From: Glycine soja
Taxonomy: Eukaryota; Streptophyta; Magnoliopsida; Fabales; Fabaceae
Reading direction: 5' to 3'
DNA: 64,000 nt
Assembly (NCBI RefSeq): GCF_004193775.1
Contig: NC_041002.1
Coordinates: 38,909,112-38,973,111, forward strand
Part shown: positions 1 to 11,204 of the stretch, piece after piece
How positions within the stretch are numbered: position 1 is the first letter of the stretch
Layout: each line of letters starts with the position of its first letter
Position numbers and translations under genes: made by a program
The notes under the pieces: model-generated
Database searches by the model: none
Seen by the model: only the letters and a program-made list of their open reading frames with translations
What the model was told of the DNA's origin: nothing

Positions 1-1138
1 TAGTCAGTGTCCTCTACATAGAGTATCGCACCAGGAAGGAAAAGGAAAACGTCAGCTTCAAAAACCATGTTATTCAGGTTAGTGTGTTGTGTTGTTTTGC
101 CTTCTCAAGACTCTGTCTATATATACCGTGTCCTAGAGTGTCCTTGTTCGGAAATATTATTTAGGTGATGCAAGATTATCCTAGTACACATGGCTAGTAA
201 CATAAGCAGTACAAATAACTTATCATAAAAGGTGACTAAAACATATTAATAATATTTATTTATATTTGACGACATTTTTTAACGTTACAAAAAGATTTTA
301 TCAACATTTTCTTATTAATTGTTAGAAAAAAATATTATTAAAATCATATAAAAATTTATGACTTATATTCAAATTTAATATATATTTTAAAAAAAATTTA
401 ATAACATTTAATTTGATGTCATATAAAAATACTAACACATCGTTAATCGGTCCAAGTGAAAGTAAATTGAAATTCGTTAAGTGAAATTTTTAGTTTTGAG
501 TCATATGAATGAGAAAAAATGAGATTGAAAGAGAGAAATTATTGTACTAAAAGTGTTTAATCGGATTCCTAAACATGAGTTAATCATAAATAAAACTAAC
601 AAATATTCTACACCAATTCCTTGATAAAAAAGAAAGAGTCATGTAAAAATTAACCAAGAGGTCTAAAACTATCTAATATCTGTTTATAGTGACTAATCGG
701 AAGTGCATTATTGTTCTGGATTTCAGTGGTTCGAGGTCCTTAATGGGTTACTTGGTCGATATTGGAAAGCAGTGGGGCTAGCCTTCAATTGTACCTTCCT
801 CCTATTTGGATCTGTGATACAGCTTATAGCATGTGCAAGGTGACACTTTTGCTTCGATTTTTTAGAGCAACTTCAAGTAATCTAAAGTGGGTTCTCGTCG
901 TATTGCAACAAATTTTATGCTTTTTTATTATTTTTTTCTTTTTTGTTGCTCCTTTGTTTTATGCAAACAGTAACATCTACTACATAAACGGACATGGACA
1001 TACATTTTTGGAGCATGCTGTGCAACCATGGTGTTCATACCTTCCTTCCACAATTACCAAATCTGGTCATTTTTGGGTCTGGGAATGACCACTTACACAA
1101 CTTGGTACCTTGCTATAGCAGCTATCATCAATGGCCAA
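1..1138 (+). pseudogene. LAX: AUX1/LAX-type auxin influx carrier, 5' visible part (three exons), disrupted
   Basis: AUX1/LAX proteins are plasma-membrane auxin/proton symporters of the amino-acid permease family. Three exons are visible: 1-77 (reads VLYIEYRTRKEKE), 727-839 (WFEVLNGLLGRYWKAVGLAF, then LLFGSVIQLIACA) and 971-1138 (NIYYIN, then VFIPSFHNY and WSFLGLGMTTYTTWYLAIAA). All junctions fit GT-AG: donors at 78, 840 and 1139, acceptors ending at 726 and 970. The order matches the family from memory. In the third exon, 2 nt stand where the family has about 18 (the residues between NIYYIN and TWTYIF), a net 16-nt deletion that shifts the frame near 989. The gene start lies left of the window. 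The rest resumes at 60846 beyond a nested transposon block. The family call is sure; the paralogue cannot be told. It is a pseudogene unless the deletion is an assembly error. Confidence 0.93.
78..726 (+). other. LAX pseudogene intron, AT-rich
   Basis: Starts GTTAGTG and ends TTTCAG between two phase-0 LAX exons. It is AT-rich with many poly-A and poly-T runs. I see no coding segment, repeat or element end in it. Confidence 0.8.
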
Positions 1139-1158
1139 GTGATAATTGAATCAGTTTT

Positions 1159-1530
1159 TGTTATGATGCAGCACACACAAGAACACAACACAGGGGGACT
1201 GCAATTAGACAAGGAGGAGACAAGCACTACCCACAAAGCTCAAAGGAAAACAAGCAGGAAGATTTCGTAACCAATTCTGATCCTATGCACCGAGCTGGTG
1301 GGTTCTCATCGGATAGGGAGGATATCTTGTCTGCCAGGATCTTCATTCTGTTATCAATTCTGTTATTGCACCTTAGGACCTGCTGAGGAAAGAATAACCA
1401 GCTTAGCATTTGGGTGCCTATATAAGAATCAAACATGTAATAGAAATGCAAGCAATAACAATAAGAATTTTCCTCTCCTTTATCTCCTTTTCTGGAGGAC
1501 TCCTAGGCCTCGAACACTAGGAACATAACA
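1159..1530 (+). repeat. 5' LTR of the short gypsy-type element
   Basis: 372 bp, TG...CA ends, aligning along its whole length with 60355-60725. A likely TATA box TATATAAG is at 1419-1426. The LTR is directly preceded by GTTTT, the target-site duplication. Confidence 0.92.
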
Positions 1531-1559
1531 GTTTGGTGCTTTTATTGAGCACTACCACC

Positions 1560-1763
1560 ATGGCTGAAGCAACTCGATCCAAAACCAGAATGGAACGCAT
1601 GGAAGAAACCATAGCCAAGCTAGCCTCTAACCAATTCCATGTCACCACCAAACTAGATGAACTCATTCAACGCATTACTGTGTTGGAAACCAGCCAACAC
1701 CACTCACCCACACCTCCATCTTCTTCCTTTGCTAAGACACTCCTCACACATACGCTCATGTGA
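1560..1763 (+). pseudogene. gag N-terminal fragment of the short gypsy-type element
   Basis: The frame opens with MAEATRSKTRMERMEETIAK about 30 bp after the 5' LTR. It then shows a short heptad-like stretch (LDELIQRITVLE) and a Ser/Pro-rich linker, and stops at 1761. This N-terminus with a coiled coil and linker is typical of soybean chromovirus gag as I remember it. The nucleocapsid and all enzyme domains are absent. The retained start probably serves packaging or is a relic of the parent element. Confidence 0.65.
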
Positions 1764-2098
1764 ACTCCGTCGTCCATGCCAACTCCGCCTCCACGCCCTG
1801 CACTCATACAGCAACACTCCGCACCCTTGTCGGCTCCGCTTACCATTGCTGCCGCCCACCTCCCCGAAAACAGCAAGCCCCAGGTGTCCTTCTCCAGCCT
1901 CTGCTTGACTGCCATCCACTGGATCCGTGCGGAGTTCCCCAGCCACCGCATCCTCCTCTCCGACCTCGGCTTATCCCCTTCCGTCACGTTCATCGCCAAG
2001 GTCAAGGACAAGGAGCTCGACACCGCCAAATGGCTTCGCTTTTGCAACACTAACCTTCATTCACGCACGAGTTATTTTCCTTCATCCATTTTAATTTG
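1764..2098 (+). other. GC-rich, coding-like insert of unknown origin inside the short LTR element
   Basis: Base composition jumps from the AT-rich surroundings to strongly C-rich. One frame is open from 1776 past the CACTA-1 boundary (reads PQVSFSSLCLTAIHW and KELDTAKWLRFCN). The frame is not gag-like. It may be a captured host-gene fragment. I do not recognise the protein, and the reverse strand also has an open frame here, so even the coding strand is uncertain. The last 3 bp (TTG, 2096-2098) are the CACTA-1 target-site duplication. Confidence 0.4.
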
Positions 2099-2330
2099 CA
2101 CTACTACAAAAGTGTTTTTTTTAAGACTTGAGTTCTAAGACGGTTGTTAAAAACCATCTTAGAGTACGGAGCGGTGGCAATTTTGTAATAAAGGAGAAAA
2201 CTTTTGTCTTTAACGTCGTACATTCTAACGTGGTTATAGACGACCATCTTAGAATGTCTTTCAGTGACAATCTTGTAATTATGAGGAAGTAAGACAATGA
2301 CGATTTTTACGGAAGACCACCTTTGTATAT
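2099..2330 (+). repeat. CACTA-1 left terminal inverted repeat and subterminal repeats
   Basis: After the CACTA terminus come alternating short units such as AAGACGGTTGTT and AACCATCTTAGA, and GACGACCATCTTAGAATG, in both orientations. Such arrays are where the subterminal-binding CACTA protein is expected to bind. Confidence 0.85.
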
Positions 2331-5300
2331 CATTTTCACTTTTGGTATACCCTAGCTAGCTGACGAAGAACTCTTACTTTCCTTCTTACCCCGCGCACCC
2401 TTTTGTCCGTTTTCGCGGTCTCTTCGAAACAAAAACCCCCAACATACAAAGTGTCCCAACGCCAAGAAGAACTCAAATTTTGAACATTGTTATCAACGAA
2501 ACTTCTTTACAAAGTCACAGAGAAAGTATCTAGCAAACAAAACAGCACAGAGAAAGTCATACCGAGGGCACTTAAGCTTTTCCTTTTGTGAATGTTACTT
2601 GAAGGTATGTTCTCCTACTTTTCTTCCATTTGATTACTTCTAATGTATACTTCTTTGCACGTTGTTCCTTGTTCTGTATCGAACCGATACTCATTGCTGA
2701 AAGGAAAAGCTACCAATTGTGTTGAGGGTTTGGCCATTTGGGGGTTTTAATGTTTTGGAGTTTGAAAACAGAGGTGAAATAAGAGAGTGATTCGGTGTCC
2801 TCAAAGATTTGAGGAAGCGCAAGAAGACCGAGATTTTCAATGAGAGGAAGTGCCAGAAGATCGACTATGGCACCGATGGTGGTGGGTCTGACGACACCAA
2901 AGCGGATGAACTCCATCTTTGTCACTCGAAACCTTTGCGTGTTTGGTCCCGACTTGAATTCGTTCGCACCCTATATTGTCATCAATCTATCCCTTCGTTA
3001 AACAATTCCCCAAACCTAACACGAATCTCCTTTTTACTCTTCGATTATCTTTCTCCCTCTCTCAAACGAAGACATTCTGAGGACACAATCTCAGATTCCT
3101 TTGCTATTTTTTCAATTACTTTGGTTATACTCATGGTGTTCACCACTGTAATTAGTATACTCATGGTGTTTGCATATTTCTAGTTGATTTCATTTAATAA
3201 TGGTTTTTGGGTTTTGAATTTCTTGTCTGATTGCTCGGGTGTGCGTGTAGGTTCGTGCTGTTCTAGAGAGAGCTACAGGAGGAGTTGAGAAGGCTTTGCT
3301 TGGCGTTTGAGCAACAGGTTTGGTTTTTACCGTTCTAAGCATCAAAATATTTGGGTCATGTAGTGAATTAGTTGAATATTTTAATGTTTGTTGGATGTTT
3401 CTTAATTTACTTACTAATGGAAACAAAATTGGAACTCATTGAGCTGGAAGGAAATTGATTGGCTTAAGTATAGCTACTTTTTTCTTAGTTAAAATTGCTC
3501 TATTGCTTGCTATATTGATTTAGTTTTTTGCTTAGTTAAGAGTTGTTAGGTTATATAGTATTAATTAACATGTGCATCAATCATGAGAGGCATGGTTACA
3601 TAGCAAGGATGTCTATCTTTTTTCAGAAAGTAGAGAAATTAGAAAGCCGAAGCTTAGTTGAACAAGGTCAATGCTACACTATATTTAATTTCCCCTAATT
3701 AACAATGTATAATTGCTAGCTTCTATGGACTTGTGTGGTTTGTTTTGTTTGACATTGGAGTTGTTCTCTCCGCACGCTTTTCTTAGTTTCTAATATTTTT
3801 TTAATCTCATTTTATTTTTCTCTTATGCTTTTCCTGCTTGCGAATGTGTCAAGTTTGACGAGCAACGGTCTTCTGCATCTGGCTCTTTAATTTTGACATT
3901 GCAGATGTTCTTAAATGACATCTCAAATAGTGGCCTCGATTTAAGACACTGACCAAACAATAGATGATTGTTGGTTTTCCAAACACCCTTGAGTTTAAAT
4001 GTTTTTCCTTACTACTTTGGTCCTTTTGACGCCCCTTTCAGCTCCCCAATATGTATAGGCTTGTAAGTGCATGCGTATTTTGAACAACTTTCTGTTTGAA
4101 AATCTTCCACAGAAAATTCGTTTGAGTAATGTTTATGCCCGCTGGTTTGATCAATATTCTCCAGCTGGTATATTTTGGTTCTCTAATTGTTGGAGAACAT
4201 TTCTCCTGATAAAAGGTTTGTTTTCTTTTTGCTTCCCTAGCTAGCTATTCAACTCAGAAACAAATACTGGTAGTGAATATTTTGAAGACTGTGGTTTTAC
4301 TTGCTTTGACACCTAAATTTTATTTATAAAGATTATTTTTTGTTAGATATTAAATTCAAATCTGATAATCATTTGTCAAACTTATATTCTTTTATTTATC
4401 ATGAACATTAGAGGCTAAAAAAGTATACTCTCAGGCTTAATATTTTATTGTGGAATATAGCAGAAATGCTATCTATAATTTGTAGTATTGGAAACTAGAA
4501 ATTATATGATATAGTACTAGTATATGATATGTGTTGTGATTCATATGTGTGAATTAGTGATTCGGCATCCAAATGCTCATTGCTTGAGATGGACTACTTT
4601 CTTCTTTCTTCCAGCACACATGAAACTTACACGTTTCAAAGACTTATTATGATAATAACGTAATTTAAATATTAGTATAACCTTCTAATGTACCCATTTT
4701 GGATTAGATTTACACATGATTTGACAGTAATAGCATGCAATGATTCTTCTTTCATACTTTATTAATGTATCGAGTTCCAATAGAGCACAGGTGATGCATG
4801 TTGTTGGGAGATAAAAAAATGCTCATTGGGAATTGTCTAAGGGCTGATTATCTGTCTGAAGCTAAAGTAATGTCAGATTTTTCTTAAAATAATCGAAATT
4901 TAGTTGCTTTGAGTTATCTTGTTGGTTAGTAAAATTAGAAAAAAGAATGAGCTCAACATTATTGAAGTTAGATTATCCTGTTTGTTCATGCTTTCGTTGA
5001 AGAAAATTAATTTTGCGAATTTACTGTAAAATGAGGTTTTAATCTAAAGGACTCAGCTGATTGTAAATTGATGCTTTACTTCAATTTCTTTCAGATCTTG
5101 TTCTCTCTCATTCTGTGTTCAATCCGTGATCATGTTTATTTATATCATATTTTACCCTATGTTGAAGTTGAACATAGGCATGTGTCAAATATTTATTTTG
5201 GGGTTGTCAACTTTATTATTGTAGAATTTTATTTTGGTTACTGAATTTTAGCCCCGCCAGAAAGATCAGTAACAATTCCCATACCGTTTTGCTAATTGTG

Positions 5301-6240
5301 GAGGCTGGAATGCAGTGTGGATTCTAATAGTATATTTTGATATTTTTTAATGTTAAAAAGGGTGGTCATTGGTCATCAGGTTGGTTAAGGTTGGAAAATA
5401 TTACTATTTATACCTGGAAGTACAGATTACCTTTTCAGGGTTGATGTTTTAATTTGTAAGTTGTTTTGTGTTGCATCCTTAATTTGATGGATTCTCCTTC
5501 ATTATGCTTTTTGCCTACCTATATTCCTTTAGCGATTGCCTCAAAAGCTAAGTTGACAAGATGTGAAATCCTTTGCTTCTAAATTTCTTCTTTCTACTTT
5601 TTCTTTTGATTTTATTTTTTCTTGTACACGTACTGCAATCACTGTGTCAAATTGGATCTGGTATTTTCTTGGAAGCAAGTTTTCAGGTTCTTGGATTGAC
5701 ATGTACTTGTGACAAACTTATGCTTATTCTTTGCATTAGTGAGGCATTGTTGGCTCTGGTTTATTTCTTTTATTAGTCAAAATCTTATTGGGAAGGAGTA
5801 TAAAAGGTTCTCCCAGCCATTTTCAAATAGAACGTCGACAATAATTTACATTTATATATTTCCTAAACTCTTTGACCTCCTAGGCATAGATAAAAAAAAA
5901 AAAAGCTCATTTGGTTTAAATATCACCCGACAAAAGATGAAGAACCTGAAACTTTTGACTTGATCCAAATCCAGCTTCAACTTTGATTAGTTGCAACACT
6001 TTGTTCCAATTAATTTATAGTATAATTCTTGAAGATAATTTCATTCCTATGTAGTAAAATAGACCAAATACAGGAGAAGCATAGTAATTGCCACAAATGT
6101 TTTAAATTCTTCCCATATTTTTTTGACCTCTATCATGGTTGATTATAAGGAAAGATTGAACTCAAATCATTTCATTTAGAAAATAAGACCTCAAATTATA
6201 TAAGATTGATTGAAGGAACTGATTAATAATTAAGTCTTGG
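2331..6240. other. CACTA-1 left arm without recognisable gene; possible leader exons
   Basis: 2340-2605 looks like a non-coding leader exon: moderately GC-rich and ending at a donor-like GTATGTTC. A short open frame at 2809-3180 (reads KRKKTEIFNERKCQKIDYG) and a coding-like patch near 3250-3310 (AVLERATGGVEKALLG) may be captured exon scraps, which I cannot assign. From about 3430 to 6238 the DNA is AT-rich and intron-like. I found no transposon end before CACTA-2. TGG at 6238-6240 is its left target-site duplication. Confidence 0.45.
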
Positions 6241-6480
6241 CACTACTACAAAAAGGCCTTTCTACGACACAGTTTTTAAGACGGACCTGAAGAACCCGTC
6301 GTTGTTGTCAACACGGTGGCAATTCCGTAATTATTAAAGTTTTTATGTGCAGCGTTTCATGTTCAACGACGTTTGTATTTAAGCCCGTCATTGTTGAAGT
6401 CATCAAAGACGGTCATGATGGCTGGACCGTCGTAGAAATAAAAATACAAAGTCGGTGTTACGAATCACCGTCGTAGATTT
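6241..6480 (+). repeat. CACTA-2 left terminal and subterminal repeats
   Basis: The CACTA terminus is followed by units such as AAGACGGACCTGAAGAACCC, CCGTCGTTG and CCGTCGTAGA, many arranged as inverted pairs around 10-15 bp. Confidence 0.85.
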
Positions 6481-7610
6481 TTGAGTTTATATATTCTCGC
6501 AACAAAGCACCAGCGCCCTTGCTTGCCTGAATTACAACTCGAAAAACCTAGCGCCTCGACTGCAACCCTTGAAAAACCTAGCACCGCCGTGAAGTCCGTC
6601 CTGCTACCAGCCTGAGATTTAGGTTGTCGCCGTGAAGAACTTGTCCCTGTGACCCGCTGCTCCCACCACCGCTACCGCGACGCAGGCGAAGTCATGGGTT
6701 TTTCAGACCTTTCCAGTGTTGGTGAAGGTAAGCATGTCCACTATTTTGAGTTGTGTCTTGGTATTTTTTGTGAAAATGTTGCCCTTTTGTGTTTAATTGT
6801 TAGTATTTGAATTGTTTGTGGTTGTACCTTAACATAAAACAAAAACCCTATTTCCCAATTTGTATCCCTTTCCACTCATTGTTCATGTTACGGTAGTAGT
6901 GTTTGAAAAAAATTAATTGTGTGAAACAAGTTACTATAGTATACATGTTTGAACTGCAGGGTGCTATTTGGAACTAAGTAGAAGAAGGTCACACCCTCAA
7001 ACTAAGCACACAAAGGTGCGTTTCTTCTGAATCTGAAAATTATGGTATCCGTTTGCACTCATTGTTGTTGAACGCCTGCATAACAGTAAAATTATGGTAT
7101 GCAATTCGTAATAATAAAAGCAATGTTCATATGTTTTTATGATAATGCTGCACTTCAAAAGCACATTACAGTATGGTTGTATTGCTGGATTGAATTCTAC
7201 TTTTTCTATGGCTGGTTTTGACTGTTCTGTATTGCATTGTATGAGACTCATTGTAGGGGAGAGAATCAATACCCAATTAGGAGTAATCTGAGTCTCACCT
7301 AATGAAACCATGATTCAAGATTTTCTATATTGGAATGAGTGTTTTTTCTCTGTGAGCTTGTGACCACAAAGGTGCCAAGTGAACTGGTTATTTATGCATA
7401 GATATTTAGCAATGATTTAATGGCCCACCCATCTATCCTTGTTTCCTGCCCCCAACCACCCCACAAAGATCATTCGTACATACGTCAATCGAGATTGTAC
7501 TTGAATAGTTGATGTCTTTTTGTTATGATTATGCATCAAATATTAAGAGAAGAGAAGAAAAAAAAACTTATTAATTGACTAATTAACTTGTAACCTACCT
7601 CACAGAGAAT
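6481..7610. other. CACTA-2 left interior: possible leader exon, no gene recognised
   Basis: 6500-6728 is GC-richer and ends GGTGAAG before GTAAGC, a good splice donor. It may be a transcribed leader. An acceptor-like CTGCAG precedes 6960. The rest up to the minus-strand segment at 7624 is AT-rich, and I recognise nothing in it. Confidence 0.4.
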
Positions 7611-7623
7611 TAGACAAATTCGT

Positions 7624-7807
7624 CATTAGGTGGCTGATACAGGGAGCTGGTGGGATAGAGGTGTGAGATGATATTGAAGGTGGAAAAGACTGTTATTTAT
7701 GTGGGAGGAAGAGTTACTTGGAGAGTGGATTGAGAATAAATTTGTATTGCGAATCACAGATTGCACCATAGCAGTGACAAGTGCAGAATTTCTCCAACTC
7801 TCATCCT
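7624..7807 (-). pseudogene. Possible captured coding fragment of unknown gene
   Basis: On the minus strand an open stretch reads DESWRNSALVTAMVQSVI and ends LPVSAT with a stop at 7626. It lies about 400 bp downstream, in minus-strand sense, of the MYB exon and could be a later exon of the same captured gene. It has no recognisable MYB signature, so this is a guess. Confidence 0.3.
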
Positions 7808-8208
7808 TTTTTTTTGGAAGGCTGAAAATATATATATATTTTATTAATAAGTAAACCAATACCAGTGGTACCAGAGATTAAAATTACAAAGCACCAAGAG
7901 ATTAATGGTTTCAGCCATGATACATATTGAGTTTTATCTAGTCTTTATTGTGAATTGAAAAACTCAACTACGTATCACGTAGAGATTGACTAAAACTATA
8001 GATACATAGATCATATCATAATTTCTACCAGACAATAGTATAATTTTCAAAATGAAGAGCTTCCGGTGAACATGAATGTAGCCAACATGAACAGTAGAAG
8101 TTGAAAACAATTTCAGTTGTTTTTTTGCTATATTGTCACTTATAAATGTGAAAATCCAATCATATATATTAAGAAACAAAACAGTGAAAAAAGTTTGGTG
8201 TTTCTTAC

Positions 8209-8452
8209 TTGCAAGCCTAGCAACAGAGTTCCATCTGCCTTCACCATGCAACCTGACATACTCAACAAGCAACCTGTCCTCTTCAGCAGTCCAAGGTCCC
8301 TTCCTCCATACCTGCTCCTCTATGACACCTCTACCCATATGGCCAGCCATAACTTCCCCCCAATACATGGAATAAGGCTTGAAGTTTGTGCTTGGATAAA
8401 ATATTTTCTTCCAATTTCTGTGACACTGATTTAGGTCTAGTGTTTGTTGCAT
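8209..8452 (-). pseudogene. R2R3-MYB transcription factor, captured first exon
   Basis: On the minus strand the frame reads MAGHMGRGVIEEQVWRKG, then PWTAEEDRLLVEYVRLHGEG and RWNSVARLA, and is cut at a splice donor (GTAAGAAAC) at 8208. This is the first part of MYB repeat R2: the WTAEED and GRW signatures and two of the three spaced tryptophans are visible. The usual second exon (LKRNGKSCRLRW type) does not follow, so the rest was not captured or was lost. In the source gene this would be a nuclear DNA-binding protein. Here it is a promoterless fragment in a transposon. The family call is firm; the subgroup is not. The translation start is uncertain because the frame is open upstream of the MYB part. 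Confidence 0.85.
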
Positions 8453-8700
8453 ATTTTGAGTCTAGTATTGCATATTTATACCTGCTTTGTTTTGATCAAT
8501 AGTATGACACTGATTGTTAAGCTTGAACTGAAACTTAGAGTCCAACAACTGCTATTCGAGTTGGATAATTATTTGGCACTAGGTTTTGGAAAAGTCTAAA
8601 AGAAATGCTCTTGGGTCATGGCTGGAATAGAACTTTGAGAAAGAAATATGTCTGAGCTTAGTCCTAACAAATTAGAGTCATTAATTGTAGTTATTATTCA
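8453..8700. other. AT-rich flank of the MYB fragment
   Basis: This may be captured MYB 5'-flanking DNA. No element end or coding segment is visible. Confidence 0.35.
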
Positions 8701-8715
8701 ATTGATACCATTGTT

Positions 8716-9145
8716 AGGAACAACATAGTGTTAGGAACAGCATAGTGTTAGGATGCAGAGATGGCAATGCTGGTGGTTGGCTCTAACTTGGTCCACTTGG
8801 AAGCTTAGGAACAACATAGTGTTCTCTAATGCAACCTTTAATGCTAACAAACTGTTTGAAGATGCAATATTCACTCTATGGACGTGGCTCAGGCACTTTG
8901 AGAAAGATTTTACTATCCATTTTAATCAATGGTCAAGTAGCATTAGACACGGCTTTTGCATCAATAGAGGATACATATTTTTGACTAATAGATGTACATT
9001 TACTGTACCCATATACTGGTTCCCTCTCAGACCTGTTTTGTCTGACTTTGGAACCATTTCTATGGTACCCATACTGCTGTAATATAGTACCTCTGGTAAC
9101 TCTTTACATATCTATAAAATAATATCTTTGCTGATCAAAATAAAA
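8716..9145 (+). mobile_element. 5'-truncated LINE (L1 type) with perfect 15-bp target-site duplication
   Basis: The 15-bp repeat ATTGATACCATTGTT occurs at 8701-8715 and 9146-9160. Between them lies a LINE 3' end: a reading frame with WWLALTWSTWKLRNNIVFS (the zf-RVT-type C-terminus of plant L1 ORF2), a 3' UTR, and a short A-rich tail after TTTGCTGATC. Severe 5' truncation and a direct repeat of this length are typical of target-primed reverse transcription. Confidence 0.9.
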
Positions 9146-9324
9146 ATTGATACCATTGTTTTTGTTTTCATATAGTGACTCAGAATTTATTTTTAACATA
9201 TCATCATAAAAATCTTATACTTTGTAGCTTCATAAATTTAAAGTGTATAAATAGTAATGTGCTTAACAACAAACAATTAAATATTGTTATATGATTAGGG
9301 ATATTATTAGAAGAACTTCAATCT

Positions 9325-9620
9325 CGGTAATTTGAAGACGCGACTTTCTTAATGTGGACTTGGCTCCATAATTTGGAGAAGGACTTTACATTACATTTTA
9401 GTCAATGGTCTAGTAACTTGAGACATCATTTTTTGCAGCAGTAGGGGTTTCATTAGGGAGTAGGGATCAATATATGTATACTTTGCTTCCCATATTTTGG
9501 TTCCCAATCAGACTTATGATGTCTGACTGAGGAACCATTTTTATGGTGACTAACTCTGTAATCAGTACCTCTGGTACTTCCAGGTTATATATATATAATT
9601 TATCTTTGCTGATAAAAAAA
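9325..9620 (+). mobile_element. Second, more diverged LINE 3' fragment
   Basis: It aligns with the last about 290 bp of the LINE at 8716-9145 (TTTGAAGACGCGACTTTC..., TGTCTGACTGAGGAACC, TTTGCTGAT then an A-run). Its target-site duplication is not clear; a weak AGAAGA match flanks it. It is not a simple tandem copy, because about 180 bp of unrelated AT-rich DNA separates the two. Confidence 0.7.
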
Positions 9621-9706
9621 AGAAGACTAATAAAGCAGAAATTTGAAACTGCAGTGAACAAAGCTTCTTATTGTGGGTTTGAATTAATTTCGTTACATTT
9701 TTTCAG

Positions 9707-10568
9707 AGGAAGTTATATCAATTGGAAGAGTTACTCAAGAAGTTTTTCAACGTATTGCTGCCACAAGCATAAGGACTGAACAAGCTTTTGAATCTATTGC
9801 TGCCACAACCACAAGGTACTTTTTGTTTATTAAATATACTTTGTGCGTTTAGAAATGATTAAAAATATAAAATTTTCTTATGGGTTGTTATTGGTTGGTA
9901 ACTTTGTGTATCTTAGTTTTTTTTGTTGATTGGTAAGTTGGTAACTTTGTGTATCTTCTCCATATGCAATGGCCACCTTCACGATTTGAAATCAAATAAA
10001 GATTGGTTGGTGGTGCTTTCTCTTGTGTCCAGCAATTTCTTTGGAAGAACATGAAAATTTTAGATTTTAAAATATATAATATTTAAGTGATTTTTTTTTC
10101 TTTTTTTATATTTACAAAAAAATTATTTATTGATTGAAATTCAAAGTGAGGTCTATTTAATAACCTTCTCATGTGTAGAGATATTCATTTTAGTAGACAT
10201 GTTTGTCACATGTGTTTCTACTTGATTAATTTAAAGAGAGTTCTTGAGGAGTTTGTCACATGCTCAGGTAATTAGTGCTAAAGCAGTTGGGTGAAATTCT
10301 CATATTTTGAATGCTGCATGCAATTAATATCGTCATTTGATGAAATGCAATTAATATCGTCAGCTAATTGTTGAGTGGTTTATTTTTTTGTTTTGTCTTT
10401 TATGTTGCATTTGATGACTTTGTTTCTTTTCTTGTAGGGAAGTGGAAGATTTTGCACGAAGGTTAAATTCTGCTTGGCCTGAAAGGATGCAAATTTGATC
10501 TTTGGCCCAACACAGAAGACTAGTAACAATTTCTATGAATAGCAATGGTTCAACGCAGCTGTATATAG
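9707..10568 (+). pseudogene. Captured two-exon fragment of an unidentified plant gene
   Basis: Two exons join in frame across a GT-AG intron. 9707-9815 reads EVISIGRVTQEVFQRIAA and QAFESIAATTTR; it is flanked by TTTCAG and GTACTT. 10438-10568 continues EVEDFARRLNSAWPERMQ, then has a TGA at 10497 and stays open (SLAQHRRLVTISMN) to a donor GTATGT at 10569. The intact splice sites and coding composition argue for a real host gene copied with its intron. I do not recognise the family. The peptide is mostly helical and soluble-looking. The single TGA makes it non-functional as it stands. Confidence 0.6.
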
Positions 10569-10780
10569 GTATGTTCTATCTATCTTCTCAATATTCGCGG
10601 TGAACCCTACTTGCTGCCTTGTTTTCTATCAGAAGCATCATTAAATTTTGTTGACATGCACATGACTGGAATCAACTAGTTATAAGTTACTTCATCACTC
10701 TCATGCATTTCATTCATCACATACAACACTCTCTCCAAAGTTCAAATTAAGACAGAGGGGTGAGAAAGAGACAATTAATA

Positions 10781-10948
10781 TGGGTGCCGGTCTACTTGCA
10801 ATTGGTTCTTGTGCAATTGGTCTATGCAGTGATGAACATTACTTAAATGCTTGCAATAGAATCTGGAATGAGCCCTCTTGTCCTTGTTGCTTATCGACAA
10901 CTCTTTGCTACTGTGTCCATTGCTCCCTTTGCTTATTGGCTCGAGTGG
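10781..10948 (+). pseudogene. WAT1/nodulin MtN21-type (EamA) transporter, captured first exon
   Basis: The frame reads VYLQLVLVQLVYAVMNIT, a TAA, then AIESGMSPLVLVAYRQLFAT and SIAPFAYWLEW. This is the first transmembrane segment and loop of the WAT1-related/UMAMIT drug/metabolite transporter family as I know it. The exon ends at a donor-like GTAATT. Only this first exon is present. The in-frame TAA and one substitution next to it kill the frame. It lies in + orientation, opposite to the MYB fragment, so the captured pieces come from at least two host loci. Confidence 0.82.
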
Positions 10949-11204
10949 TAATTATATATATATATACCCTATCTGGTTTTGTTTTATTTTCATATATATA
11001 AACAATGCATGCATGAAAGGCTTTGATGAACTTTGAACCACCTATAACATTCTCACTGTGAGTGTCACCGTCGATATCCCTTTTCTTTTGGTTGATGCAT
11101 GATTGTGTTATTTATCCTTTAAATGTATTTATATATGTTTGCTGTATATAAATGTAGCTTTGTTTTTGAAATTTGAATGGTATAACCCAAATTTTGTGAG
11201 CAGG

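Noticed and set aside
1667..2050. Minus-strand gene opposite the gag fragment
   Set aside because: The frame is open because the + strand is C-rich. No domain and no splice or promoter signal supports it.
8716..9145. RNase H-like host gene
   Set aside because: The WWLALTWSTWKLRNN segment is the LINE ORF2 C-terminus, followed by an A-rich tail and bounded by a 15-bp TSD.
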